Below, piece after piece: positions 36,898 through 45,782 of a stretch of 64,000 bases of DNA. Below the pieces are notes generated by a model. The model ran no database searches. It had not been told where the DNA came from and saw nothing but the letters and a program-made list of their open reading frames with translations. The stretch's first letter is position 1. Every line of letters starts with the position of its first letter. Position numbers and translations under genes: made by a program. Source of the stretch: Alloactinosynnema sp. L-07 (GTDB lineage Bacteria; Actinomycetota; Actinomycetes; Mycobacteriales; Pseudonocardiaceae); the NCBI RefSeq assembly GCF_900070365.1, contig NZ_LN850107.1, positions 2,728,001 through 2,792,000 on the forward strand, given 5' to 3'.

Positions 36898-36955
36898 GGT
36901 CGGTCGGGTGGGTGGTCCGGGGGCGGGGGTTGCCCGCCCCCGGATCGGGGCGGGG

Positions 36956-38794
36956 TCAGCGGGTGGCGGCGCGCAGGGCGGCGGTGGCGGCGTGTCCGAT
37001 GGCTCGGGCTGCGGTGGCGGGGTCGGTCAGGCGGTGCACGGTCGCCCCGTCGAGGGGGGTGTCGGTGTCGCGGGTGGTCAGCCACAGCACCGCGCACCCG
37101 GCGGCGCGCAGCCGGGTGAGCTTGCGTTGCCCGTCGCGGCGGGGCTGGTCGCGGAAGCGGCCGTCGGACACGATCACCAACAGGCGCGCCGCGCCCGGTT
37201 GGGACAGTCCGAGCGCGCCGTCGAGGGCGTCCAGCGCTGTGGGGATGTCTTCCCAGTTGTCGTGGGAGGCGAACTCGGTGACCACGGCGGGGGCTGTGCC
37301 GGGCGCGGTCAGCGGGCGCACCCGGTTGCCGAAGATCACGCTCGCGGTCTGCGTGGGCACGGTGGTGTGGCGGGCGGCGTCGGCGATGATCCACGCGGCG
37401 GAGGCGACGTGGTCGCGGGCCCAGCCCATCGTGCCGGACACGTCGCAGGCGACCGCGAGCCGTAGCGGCGGGGTGGGCACGGGGGTGCGGGTGGTGCGGG
37501 TGAACGGTTCGGCGGTGGGCATGGTTCCGGCGGCGCGTTGCGCGTCGGCGGCGAGCGCGCCGCGCATCCGGAGGCGTCCGGGCGGTACGGGCGAGGTGGT
37601 CTTCGTCGGGACCCGGTCGCGGACCCCGGCGGTGGTCAACGCGCGCGCCAGTACCCGCGCGGCGCTGCGTTCCTCGGCGGTGGGCGGGCGGGTGCCCGTG
37701 CAGGCGGTGTGCCCGTCGCGTGAGCCGGGCGGAACACCGAACACCCGCTGCGCGGCCTCCTCGGCGATCCGGCGTTTGGCGTCGTCCCGTGCCCGCGCGG
37801 CGGCAGCGTTGGCGGCGGGGTCTTCCGGGGCTTTCTCCCGCGCCACCTTCGCGGCGACGGTGTCCAGCACGGCGGCGATCGCACCCGCCAACGGCGACGG
37901 CGACGGCGGCGGCGGGGTGCCGCCCGGCGACCCGGGCGGTGTGGCGCCCGTTGGGGCCCCGGGCGGGGTGCCGGGACCGTTCGGGGGTGGGGTGGGGGTG
38001 GCGGTCGGGTCGGGTGTCCCGGTGGCGGGGTCCGGGGGTGGGGTGGGCGGGTCGGTGCCGACGATCTCGCACCATTGCCGTCCCAGCTCGATCATGGTGT
38101 CGGCGTCGTCGTCTGCCGTGGTCAACGCCGCGCGCCACACCGCGCGCAGTTTGTTCACGGTGTCGGCGCCGAGCACGGTGTCGATGGCGTGGGCGACGGG
38201 GGCGACCTCGGCGCGGGTGAGGATGCCGCCGTCGACCCGTGCGAGCAGCAGGGCGGCGGCGCGGGCGGCGTCGGTGCGGGTCATCTGCGGGGCGTGGGTG
38301 GGGTCGGCGAACAGGTGCAGGTCGGCGGCGACGATGCCGCGCGTGCTGGCGCGGAGCCAGTGCCGGTCGTCGGGGCGGCGGCGGACCTGCGCGGCCTCCA
38401 TTCGGGGCTCCTCCAACAGGTTCGCGGCCTCGGCGACGGCGGGCGGTGTGCCGGTCGGCGGGTTCCAGGCGGTGTGTTTGGCGTGCCCGCACTCGTGGGT
38501 GAGCAGCCCCCACGTGGTCGCGTAGCGGGGACGGTCGGACAGATTGCGGGGGTCGACCGTGGCGGGGTCGACACCGAGGTGGCTGCCGTCGACCTCGATC
38601 AGCGCGCGGGTGGGGTAGAAACACGCGGGGGCTCCCCCGCCCGCGCCGGGCGCGATCGTGACCAGCAGGTCCTCGCGGTCGGCGATCACACCGACCTCGT
38701 CGGCCAGCGCGGCGGACAGTGTCGACCATTCGGGGCGGGCGGGGAACACGACCGAACCGGTCGCGGTGGGGTCGGTGGCGAGGTGGACGCTCAT
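36956..38794 (-). CDS. VWA-domain protein with HExxH-type motif, MoxR partner
   Basis: 612 residues; AAAGGACA ribosome-binding site before ATG 38794. The N-terminal domain has THECGHAKHTAW (His100, His104), an HExxH zinc-binding pattern, followed by a helical region. A Pro/Gly/Thr-rich linker (about 250-300) leads through a charged helical stretch to a C-terminal VWA domain with the MIDAS-type motif LRLAVACDVSGTMGWARDHV (about residue 450) and LLVIVSDGRFRDQ. It resembles the CobT/VWA partners of MoxR-type ATPases. Immediately downstream of the MoxR gene; the pair probably works as a chaperone or remodelling machine. Confidence 0.82.
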   Translation of the reverse strand: MSVHLATDPTATGSVVFPARPEWSTLSAALADEVGVIADREDLLVTIAPGAGGGAPACFYPTRALIEVDGSHLGVDPATVDPRNLSDRPRYATTWGLLTHECGHAKHTAWNPPTGTPPAVAEAANLLEEPRMEAAQVRRRPDDRHWLRASTRGIVAADLHLFADPTHAPQMTRTDAARAAALLLARVDGGILTRAEVAPVAHAIDTVLGADTVNKLRAVWRAALTTADDDADTMIELGRQWCEIVGTDPPTPPPDPATGTPDPTATPTPPPNGPGTPPGAPTGATPPGSPGGTPPPPSPSPLAGAIAAVLDTVAAKVAREKAPEDPAANAAAARARDDAKRRIAEEAAQRVFGVPPGSRDGHTACTGTRPPTAEERSAARVLARALTTAGVRDRVPTKTTSPVPPGRLRMRGALAADAQRAAGTMPTAEPFTRTTRTPVPTPPLRLAVACDVSGTMGWARDHVASAAWIIADAARHTTVPTQTASVIFGNRVRPLTAPGTAPAVVTEFASHDNWEDIPTALDALDGALGLSQPGAARLLVIVSDGRFRDQPRRDGQRKLTRLRAAGCAVLWLTTRDTDTPLDGATVHRLTDPATAARAIGHAATAALRAATR

Positions 38795-38854
38795 AGCGGG
38801 TGTCCTTTCGGGACGGTCAGCGGGCGGCGGCGTACGGCGGGGCGGGGCGGGCGG

Positions 38855-40075
38855 CTAGATGCGGGGACCCAGTGACAGGGGGGCGACGGTGCCGCCGAAG
38901 ACGTCGCGCACCACGGCGGCGACGGTGTCGCGGTCGTCTTCGGGGGCGGCACCGATGAGGTTCCCGGCGGCGGCGGTCGCCCCCAACACGTCGGCGATCT
39001 TCTGGAACGCCAACAACTCGCGCAGTTGCGGTGCCCACCCGACCTCGCCGTTGGCGTGTCGGGTGGCCAGGTTGCGGGCGATCTTGACCGCGCGGCGGTC
39101 CACATTGAGCTGGGCGGCGAGGTCGTAGTCGGTGGACACGTGCACCTGCGCGCTGAACCGGGACGACAGGGCATCGGACAGGACCGCCCCGTGCACGCCG
39201 GGGTTGTGTCCGGCGACGGTGTAGAAACCGGGGGCGGCGTCGATGGTTTCGCCGCCGTTGGCTTTGACGGTGATCTGGCGGCGTCCGTCCATCGCCGGGT
39301 AGACCACGGCGAGCACGGTCGGCGGGATCAGGGTGGCGTCGTCGATGAACAGGGTCCGCCCCTCGCGCATCGCGCGGACCAGCGGACCGTGGACGAACAC
39401 GTAGCGGCCGTCCGGGGTTTGGGTGTACTCGCCGACCAAATCGGCGACCGTGGTGTCCCCGTCGCCCTGAACGGTCACCAGATCGGGGAACGCGGCCTCG
39501 ATCACCGACGTCTTGCCCGTTCCGGGTGGTCCGTACATGAGGGCGGCGACCCCGGCTTCGCGCAGCTTCCGCAGCGCCGTCACGTCCGCCATCCCGGACA
39601 GTTGGCGGGGGTGGTAGGCCATCCCGTTCGGGCGCGTCACCGGACCGGTGACCGGTGCCGACGCCGGGGTGGGCGCGGCGGTCGGGGTCGCGGGCGCGGC
39701 GGTCGCGGTGGTTCGGGTGCGGCGCGGGCGGGTCGTGCCGGACGGGGCGGGGGTGATGGTCGCGGCGGCGACGGCGGCGGTGGTCGCGGTCGCCCGGTAG
39801 GCCAGCGGCGAGCCCGGCGCGATCTGCGCCTCGCCACGTTCGGCCAACGTCTTCAGGGCGTTGCCGACCGCACCCGAGGACCGCCCGCCCAACGCGGCGG
39901 CGATCCCGCGCGGGGTCATGTCGGCACCGGTCGCGTCGATCAGCACCCGCGCGACCATCGCGCGCAGCTCACCGTTGCGCAGCCGGGGCACGGTCGCACC
40001 CGACCCCGCAGCCGGCGCGGTGCGCGCGGCGGTGGGGGTGGTGGGTGCCGGGGCGGTCGTTGTCGGCGTGGTCAT
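38855..40075 (-). CDS. MoxR-family AAA+ ATPase with winged-helix N-terminus
   Basis: 406 residues from ATG 40075 (GAAAGGATC ahead). An N-terminal winged helix (MVARVLIDATGADMTPRGIA, ALGGRSSGAVGNALKTLAER) and an Ala/Thr/Pro linker precede the MoxR/CbbQ-like AAA+ domain: Walker A ALMYGPPGTGKTSVIEA (about 178-194), Walker B RTLFIDDATLIPPTVL, sensor YTVAGHNPG and the Arg-finger region LSDALSSRFSAQV. The DNA-binding-like head is unusual for MoxR proteins and links it to the winged-helix protein at 31409-32308. Operon with the VWA gene. Confidence 0.88.
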   Translation of the reverse strand: MTTPTTTAPAPTTPTAARTAPAAGSGATVPRLRNGELRAMVARVLIDATGADMTPRGIAAALGGRSSGAVGNALKTLAERGEAQIAPGSPLAYRATATTAAVAAATITPAPSGTTRPRRTRTTATAAPATPTAAPTPASAPVTGPVTRPNGMAYHPRQLSGMADVTALRKLREAGVAALMYGPPGTGKTSVIEAAFPDLVTVQGDGDTTVADLVGEYTQTPDGRYVFVHGPLVRAMREGRTLFIDDATLIPPTVLAVVYPAMDGRRQITVKANGGETIDAAPGFYTVAGHNPGVHGAVLSDALSSRFSAQVHVSTDYDLAAQLNVDRRAVKIARNLATRHANGEVGWAPQLRELLAFQKIADVLGATAAAGNLIGAAPEDDRDTVAAVVRDVFGGTVAPLSLGPRI

Positions 40076-41180
40076 CGCGGGTGATCCTTTCGATAGGCGC
40101 ACAATGGGCGGGCGCGCATTTCGTGAAACGGTCCGGCTATTGCGGCGGGTGTCGCGTGTCGGACATAGCTCGCGCCGGGTGTGGTATTCGGTGGGTTCCG
40201 GTTCCCCCGGCGGCAATTCAATTATGACTCTGCTCCGCGCCGCGCGCAATACGAAATCGCGCGCATTTTCAAGACTCTTTTCGCGTGAATTCGGCCTCAC
40301 CATTCGGGGTGTGCGCGAGGCGGGTCGCGAGGCCACCTTTCCCGGCGCCGCCGGTTTCCGCAGGTCGGCGACCCGCCCGCGCGCAGGCCACCGCGGAGCG
40401 CGAGCACGGCGCGACCGGAGACAACAACGCCGGGCGCGGAGAAAGCAGGACACCGGCCTGACTGGGCATAGAACAAACAAACAGGAAAGGCGAGTGGCAA
40501 TAGAGGTGAGAGAGGAATGATTGCCGACCGACAATGGATGATGGGAACGCGCGCCACACCGCCCGCCCGATGTGACTCCCCGCTTGTGGCCAAGCGAGTC
40601 TGGGATACCAGCGGATCCCCGTACAGGCCAGGTGAGCTGCGGCTTCGCAGCGCGCACGAGGTGGTCGACTAACCTGATCCCCCGTATGAACCCCATCATG
40701 ATCCCCCGTATGCACCCCCGCCGGTAGTCACCATCCGTGCCGTCGATCTGACTACAGTGGGTGAAGATCGTGGCCGGTTCGGGGTGAGTGGAAATCCTGA
40801 GGACCGGTTGCGCCGACCGGCGTGGCGTGGAGATCTCAATCGTCACGACACGAGGAGTTCGAGGCCCCACTGCGGCCACGTTGACCGGGCACGACCGTGC
40901 TGGCGGCGGCGAGGGCCAGACTGCCGGAAGCCTGGACTGCCAGCGCGGCGGGCGAGCCGGGCCTGCCGCAATGGGTAACCCGATGAACGCAAGCGACGTG
41001 AGACTTCTTCGAGGCTGGCGCGATCTGAAATACCTTTTCGAGGACAAATAGACTTCGACCATCCTGGTCGCTCTCGAGTGGCCCCACGCGTCGAAAGAGA
41101 TTCTCTCCACGATCAGCTCGTATTCCATACGCGCGGAATGGTAGGACAAACACGTCCTGCACGATAGCATTCTGGCGCGC
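40076..41180. other. Intergenic region upstream of the MoxR gene
   Basis: About 1.1 kb lacking a convincing gene, with several AT-richer patches (40195-40275, 40470-40540, 41000-41060) that probably hold promoters for the MoxR operon and the forward gene at 41181. It includes the direct repeat at 40675-40718. Reverse-strand frames running through it continue the MoxR frame upstream but lack coding character. Confidence 0.5.
40675..40718. repeat. Direct repeat of tgatcccccgtatg(a/c)acccc
   Basis: Two 20-base copies differing at one position, at 40675-40694 and 40699-40718, with a period of 24 bases. Two nearby ATGs fall inside the copies but no gene follows. The spacing of about two helical turns suits paired binding sites for a regulator or replication protein. 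Confidence 0.85.
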
Positions 41181-41527
41181 ATGTCGAAAAAGATGACCGA
41201 AGAGGGTCCTTTGGCGCGCACGTCCGACAGCACATCTTTTCCGGTTCGGGTCTGCTACACACTGAACCCGGACATCTCCGAGTATGTGGAATTCGCGAAG
41301 GCGTCGCTGCTGTGGGTGGACGCGCATCCGGAACTCCTCGCGCAGGCACGGGCATACGCCCGCCGCGATGGCGACGGGAATGGAATGGCGCGCACACCGA
41401 GGCCGCCGGGCGTGCCGCACTCGACGACGCCGACACGTTCGAGGAGGCCGCCGACGCGGATGGCGTCGACGTCGATGGGGAGCCCGACCCGCAGAGCTCC
41501 CTGCCGGTGCGCGACGAGCCCGCCTGA
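41181..41527 (+). CDS. Small hypothetical protein with a frame break
   Basis: The first 70 residues from ATG 41181 (RTSDSTSFPVRVCYTLNPDI, SEYVEFAKASLLWVDAHPEL, LAQARAYARRDGDGNGM) are protein-like. In this frame the codons then become Pro/Arg/Thr-rich, while the next frame gives an acidic ending (AAGRAALDDADTFEEAADAD, GEPDPQSSLPVRDEPA) with a stop at 41527. One base is probably gained or lost near 41385. No family recognised; it converges on the LysM-BTAD gene. Confidence 0.55.
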
Positions 41528-41554
41528 CTCAGGCACCGCGGCCACGCCCGCCCC

Positions 41555-44500
41555 TCACGTCCGGCCACGCGGGCCCGGCGGGCCGATCCGGGGTTGGGGG
41601 CGGTCGGTGTCGTGCTGGCTGCCCAGGCGGGCCGCTAGGCCCCGCGCCTGGGGGGTGGGGGTGTCGTTGATCTCGGCCAGTCGGGTGGTAAGCAGGGTCA
41701 GGGTCCGGGGGATCGCGTCGAGCTGCCCGAGTTCGCCCTGCAGCCGCATGATGTCGCGGTACAGCAGTTCGTTGTGCGGGTCGAACGCGCGCGCGATCTC
41801 CAGCAGGTCCAGCGTCTGCCGCGGGTCGTCGGCGACCAGGGCGCGGGCCAGGGCGGACACGGCGTCGATCGCCTCGCGGCGGGTCGCCTCCCGCACCGGT
41901 TCCAGCCAGTCGATCTTCGACAGGCCGTCGGCCACGAGCCCGCCGTAGAGGTCGACGATGTCCCGGTAGGCGGCGACGCGCTGCGCGTCGGTGGCGGCGG
42001 CGCGGCGGGCGGCCACCGCCGCGGCGAACCGCCAGTAGTCGACCTCCACGCTGTTCGGGGCGAGGCGGTAGCGGCCGTTGTCGACCGCGGCGACCTCGCC
42101 CGCTGCGCCGCCGGTGGCCCGCGCCAGGTCGCGCCGCAGCCGCGACAGCGCGGTGTGCAGCGAGTTGGTCGGGCGGGCCGGCGGGTCCTGGCCCCACAGG
42201 GCCTCCACGAGTGTCTCGCGGGTGGCGCCGTCGGGGTGCAACGCCAACAGGACCAGTAGCACCTGGCTTCGGGGCTGCAACGCCCCGGTGATCTCCCGCC
42301 CCCGCCCGACACCCTCGGCGTCGGCGTCGAGGCCGAGGGCGGGGTTCCAGTGCACGCGCAGACCGCCGAGCACCGTGACGGTGATCAGCGCCCGCGGCCC
42401 GTCGGCGAGCCTGGACGCGATCTCGTCCTCCGCGTCGTTCCCGGCGGCGCGGGTGTCGTCCACGGTGGACGCGGCGGTGGCTGTGGGCGTGGAGGTGGCT
42501 GTGGGGTTGGTCGGCGCTGGGCCGTCGTCGGCCTCGCTGGGCCAGGGCGTGTCCGCCGGCGCGCACCGCGGCGCGGGCCGCGGGCGCATCCTCGCGTCGG
42601 GCGTGCTCGGGCTGCTCGGGCTGCTCGGGCTGCTCGGGCTGCTCGGGCTGCTCGGGCCGAGGATCTCCAACGCGGTGTCGGACCGGGGCTGCGTGTCGAC
42701 CACCTGGGTGACCTCCATCGCCGGGTCAGCGATCGGCTCGACGTCCGCAGCGGTGGGTCCGCGTGGATCGGCGCGTGTGCCATGGCGGGTGGTGTGGCCG
42801 GGTACTCGGCCGCCGCGGCGGCCGGGCGTCGGCGACATCACCACGGCGTCCCCGTCATCACCCCTGCCGCTGTCGCTGTGGTCGGCCGCTGGTTCGGTGT
42901 GGCGTAGCAGCGCGAGGAGGTCGGCGGTGTCGGTGTCGCCGAGGCGGAACACGCGGGTGCCGTGCAGCGCCTCGCCGATGCCGGGGCTGCTGGCCGAGAT
43001 CGTGCCGTCGTCACGGACGTAACAGGTGACGCCGGGCTGCCACTGCCCCAGCAGCAGCCCGGTGACGGCGTACGGCGCCCCGTTGTCGAGGACTGCCTGC
43101 AACCGCTGGCGCTGCTGCGGGGACCGGGCCACCAGCACCAGCGGCCGCAACCCCTGCACCGGGTCCTGGTCGCGGTGGGCGGCGCGCACGAGGGTCTCGG
43201 CCTCCAGTGCGTCCAGCGCGGCGTCCAGGTCTGCGACCACCCGCACGGACGCGGGCACCATGGTGGCGCGGTGTCCGAGCACGACGGACAGGTCCTCGGC
43301 GGGGACCACGACGACCGCCCCACCCGATCCGACAGAACCGGCCGAACGGACCGTGGTGGCGGTGGTGGTGAGCGCGGCGAGCAGCACCGCCCGCACGGCG
43401 GCCGGGGCACCAGCGCCGACCAGCCCGAGCCCACGCACCGCGGCCAGGTCCACGGCGATCTCGCGGCCGTCCCGAACCCCCAGCCCCGGCGCCAGGACGG
43501 TGCGCCGCCCGCCCGACAGGACAGAACGAGCCGCGGCGGCGCCCACCACGACGGCCCCACCACCAACGCCATCGCCCCCGGAGGAGCCGCGGTTGTCGTC
43601 GAGGGTGTCCTCGTCGGCGACGTTCAGGTGAGCCAGGTGTAACCGGTAGACCACCGGCGCCACGGGCAGGTCGTCGCGGTCACCACTACCGGGCCGGTAG
43701 CGGGCGCGGTAGCGGCGACGGGCGACCATCAACGCCGCGCTCACCGCCGCCGCCAAACTCACACCGACGAACAACTCCTGCCCCCACGCGATGCCCGGCT
43801 CCCGCGCGACCGTGGGCCGTGAGCTGATGTCCGGCGCCGCCGGTGGCCCCTGGGTGGTGGGTGCGACGGGGGTGGTAGGCGTGGACGGGGACACGAACGT
43901 CGGCGGCATCGTCGCAGTGGGCGCTGGAGCAGGCGGTGCAGGTGGGGCTAGCAGGGCTGGTGCGGTCGTGTCGGCGGGCAGGGCCAGCTCTTGGCCGGGG
44001 AAGATGAGGCTCGGCCGAGTGAAGGACCGGCCACCGGGTTGGGGCTTGCCCTTGTTGGCCTCCCAGATCTCCGGCCAGCGCGCCCCGTCACCGAGGGTGC
44101 GTTCAGCGATCCCCCACAGCGAGTCATGCACACCGCCGCGCGGCGCCCGCACGACCACCGACCCCACACGCGCGGCCGAGTTCACCGCCGCGGTATCGCC
44201 GGGCGAGGCGGCGGAGGTCGGGGCGGCGATGGGATCACGCACGACCACGTCGCGGTGCGCCGTCAGGTGTCGCCAGGCTGGGGCGGTCACCGCCACCCGC
44301 GGCTCGGTGCCCGGCATGGCCGTCAACGGACCGGCCGCCGCCAACGCCGGGCGGAAGCCCAGCACGGACAGCAGGACCGCGCCGACCAGAGCTCGCGCCA
44401 CGGCGCGCGCCGGCCCGGCCGCCGAGACATTCGACAGCCGGGTCGCGTCGAACCCATCACGTGCCAGGTCCAGCATGCAGCGGGCCACGTCGAGGGTGAA

Positions 44501-44806
44501 CGCGGCCCACGCGATCCAGCACAAACAAGCCAGCACGCCCAGCAGGAACGCGCTGGTCATCGGGCCGAGCAGCACACCCCGAAGTTCGACCGAGGTCGGC
44601 ACGTGGTCGGGCAGCGGCCAGCCGACGTAGTGCCACAACGCCCACGGCACACCGGCCACCAACGCGACCAACGCCGCGGCAGCGATCAGCCCCCGAAAGA
44701 TCCGCCCGAGGATAAGGAGCGCGTCCGCCGCAGCTGATCCAGCGCCGCGCACCCTGCTCGGTGGCCGCGCCGGAGCCCGTCGACCGGGGTGCGATGATGG
44801 GGTCAC
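41555..44806 (-). CDS. LysM- and BTAD-domain membrane regulator
   Basis: About 1080 residues. The N-terminal part has membrane helices (AAALVALVAGVPWALWHYVG, AFLLGVLACLCWIAWAAFTL and one before the LysM), then a LysM domain (SLWGIAERTLGDGARWPEIW, FPGQELALP), another helix (FVGVSLAAAVSAALMVARRR), a middle ATPase-like or unassigned domain, and a Pro/Ser/Asp linker. The C-terminus has a winged helix plus bacterial transcriptional activator domain (LVEALWGQDPPARPTNSLHT, ALSRLRRDLARATGG, then helical BTAD repeats). Proteins of this build occur in actinomycete ICEs. GTG 44806 is a guess from context; the frame opens at 44866. It could relay a cell-wall signal to transfer genes, but that is inference. 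Confidence 0.78.
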   Translation of the reverse strand: MTPSSHPGRRAPARPPSRVRGAGSAAADALLILGRIFRGLIAAAALVALVAGVPWALWHYVGWPLPDHVPTSVELRGVLLGPMTSAFLLGVLACLCWIAWAAFTLDVARCMLDLARDGFDATRLSNVSAAGPARAVARALVGAVLLSVLGFRPALAAAGPLTAMPGTEPRVAVTAPAWRHLTAHRDVVVRDPIAAPTSAASPGDTAAVNSAARVGSVVVRAPRGGVHDSLWGIAERTLGDGARWPEIWEANKGKPQPGGRSFTRPSLIFPGQELALPADTTAPALLAPPAPPAPAPTATMPPTFVSPSTPTTPVAPTTQGPPAAPDISSRPTVAREPGIAWGQELFVGVSLAAAVSAALMVARRRYRARYRPGSGDRDDLPVAPVVYRLHLAHLNVADEDTLDDNRGSSGGDGVGGGAVVVGAAAARSVLSGGRRTVLAPGLGVRDGREIAVDLAAVRGLGLVGAGAPAAVRAVLLAALTTTATTVRSAGSVGSGGAVVVVPAEDLSVVLGHRATMVPASVRVVADLDAALDALEAETLVRAAHRDQDPVQGLRPLVLVARSPQQRQRLQAVLDNGAPYAVTGLLLGQWQPGVTCYVRDDGTISASSPGIGEALHGTRVFRLGDTDTADLLALLRHTEPAADHSDSGRGDDGDAVVMSPTPGRRGGRVPGHTTRHGTRADPRGPTAADVEPIADPAMEVTQVVDTQPRSDTALEILGPSSPSSPSSPSSPSSPSTPDARMRPRPAPRCAPADTPWPSEADDGPAPTNPTATSTPTATAASTVDDTRAAGNDAEDEIASRLADGPRALITVTVLGGLRVHWNPALGLDADAEGVGRGREITGALQPRSQVLLVLLALHPDGATRETLVEALWGQDPPARPTNSLHTALSRLRRDLARATGGAAGEVAAVDNGRYRLAPNSVEVDYWRFAAAVAARRAAATDAQRVAAYRDIVDLYGGLVADGLSKIDWLEPVREATRREAIDAVSALARALVADDPRQTLDLLEIARAFDPHNELLYRDIMRLQGELGQLDAIPRTLTLLTTRLAEINDTPTPQARGLAARLGSQHDTDRPQPRIGPPGPRGRT
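42604..42657. repeat. Six 9-bp tandem repeats encoding Ser-Ser-Pro
   Basis: The unit tgctcgggc is repeated six times without interruption, encoding an SSP run within the disordered linker of the LysM-BTAD protein on the reverse strand. Copy number is likely to vary by slippage while keeping frame. Confidence 0.92.
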
Positions 44807-44899
44807 GAGTTGCTCGATTCCTTGGCTGCAAGGGAGTTCACGGTCGATCCCCGGCCACTGACGCATCGCCGTTGCTTGACGCCGAGCGGTCGCCTGGAC

Positions 44900-45346
44900 C
44901 TATGGCATTCCGGTTGAGACACGAGCAGGTACGTCCACAGCGCCCGAGTCGGCACGCGGTTCAGCTGGTTGCGTCGGCCCGGACCCCACACCAGGAGCCG
45001 GTGTCGTCGCGGATCGTCGGCTGTCGATGTCGCGTGCGATACGGCCTGAACCTGTGGGCTGTCGACGCTTGGTGCGGCCGGGCTTACGGGTCGTGCGCGC
45101 GGTCAGCAAACGGGTCAGGTCCGCCGCGGGCACGTCGGTGAACGCGGCCAACTCGTCGATCGTCATGACGTCACGCACGGCGGCCAGCACGTCAGCGAGT
45201 TCACGCTCGATGTCGTCGACCTGTTCGGCGAGGCAGGCCCGCCGCTGGGCGAGGTCGCCGATCTGGCGGGCCGCGGCGGCGCGTCTGGCGCTGCGAGCGG
45301 TATCGGCTTGCCGGACACGGCGCTCGATCTCCTCGGTCGTGGCCAT
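44900..45346 (-). CDS. Small coiled-coil protein
   Basis: 148 residues; ATG 45346 follows GAGAGGAGAG. The N-terminal 65 residues form a long charged helix, probably coiled coil (TTEEIERRVRQADTARSARR, LAEQVDDIERELADVLAAVR), followed by a short HTH-like segment (MTIDELAAFTDVPAADLTRL) and a basic, Pro/Thr-rich tail. Similar small proteins occur in actinomycete mobile elements, where they may bind DNA. The gene lies 94 bases upstream of the LysM-BTAD start. Confidence 0.65.
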   Translation of the reverse strand: MATTEEIERRVRQADTARSARRAAAARQIGDLAQRRACLAEQVDDIERELADVLAAVRDVMTIDELAAFTDVPAADLTRLLTARTTRKPGRTKRRQPTGSGRIARDIDSRRSATTPAPGVGSGPTQPAEPRADSGAVDVPARVSTGMP

Positions 45347-45576
45347 CGGACTCTCCTCTCGTTGACGCGCGCTGCGTGTGGCGTTGGGGTGCGGTCAGGG
45401 TTCGATTGCATGAAATGCCGCGGGGTTTGTTTCGGCGATCTCAGTTCCAGCTCGAGCCCATGACCTGGTGGGAGCGGGTTCACCCGATCGCGTGGAGATT
45501 CCGATCGAAGGTCGACATTCCTGACGAGGTGCCGATGTTCTTGGCAGATTCCGTCTCCCGATGAACAGGGGTGCCC

Positions 45577-45740
45577 GTGACGCTGGCTGAGGTGCGGTCG
45601 TTGGAGTCCGCGCGGCCGTTGCGCACCGCCGAGGACTTCGAGGACTTCGAACAGGAACGCTGTTCGGCCTGTCCGTCGGCGGCGCCGAGCGCTACACCGC
45701 AGTCCTTGACCCGTCCGATATCGACAAGCCCTGACTGACG
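45577..45740 (+). pseudogene. Possible integrase N-terminal remnant
   Basis: Reading from GTG 45577 gives LAEVRSLESARPLRTAEDFE with DFEQE, which resembles the opening of a class of actinomycete tyrosine recombinases; the similarity is then lost and one frame change later the sequence ends. Together with the change in gene content at about 45.8 kb, this may mark an old element boundary. Weak evidence. Confidence 0.3.
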
Positions 45741-45782
45741 CCGGCGATATCCAGTCGCGGCACGCACGCCCTGCGCGGCACC

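Noticed and set aside
36453..38525. Forward-strand open frame of 690 codons
   Set aside because: Antisense to the VWA gene and the small genes; no domain resemblance.
45396..45412. tRNA T-loop-like string gggttcgattgc
   Set aside because: No acceptor stem, anticodon arm or D-loop can be folded around it.
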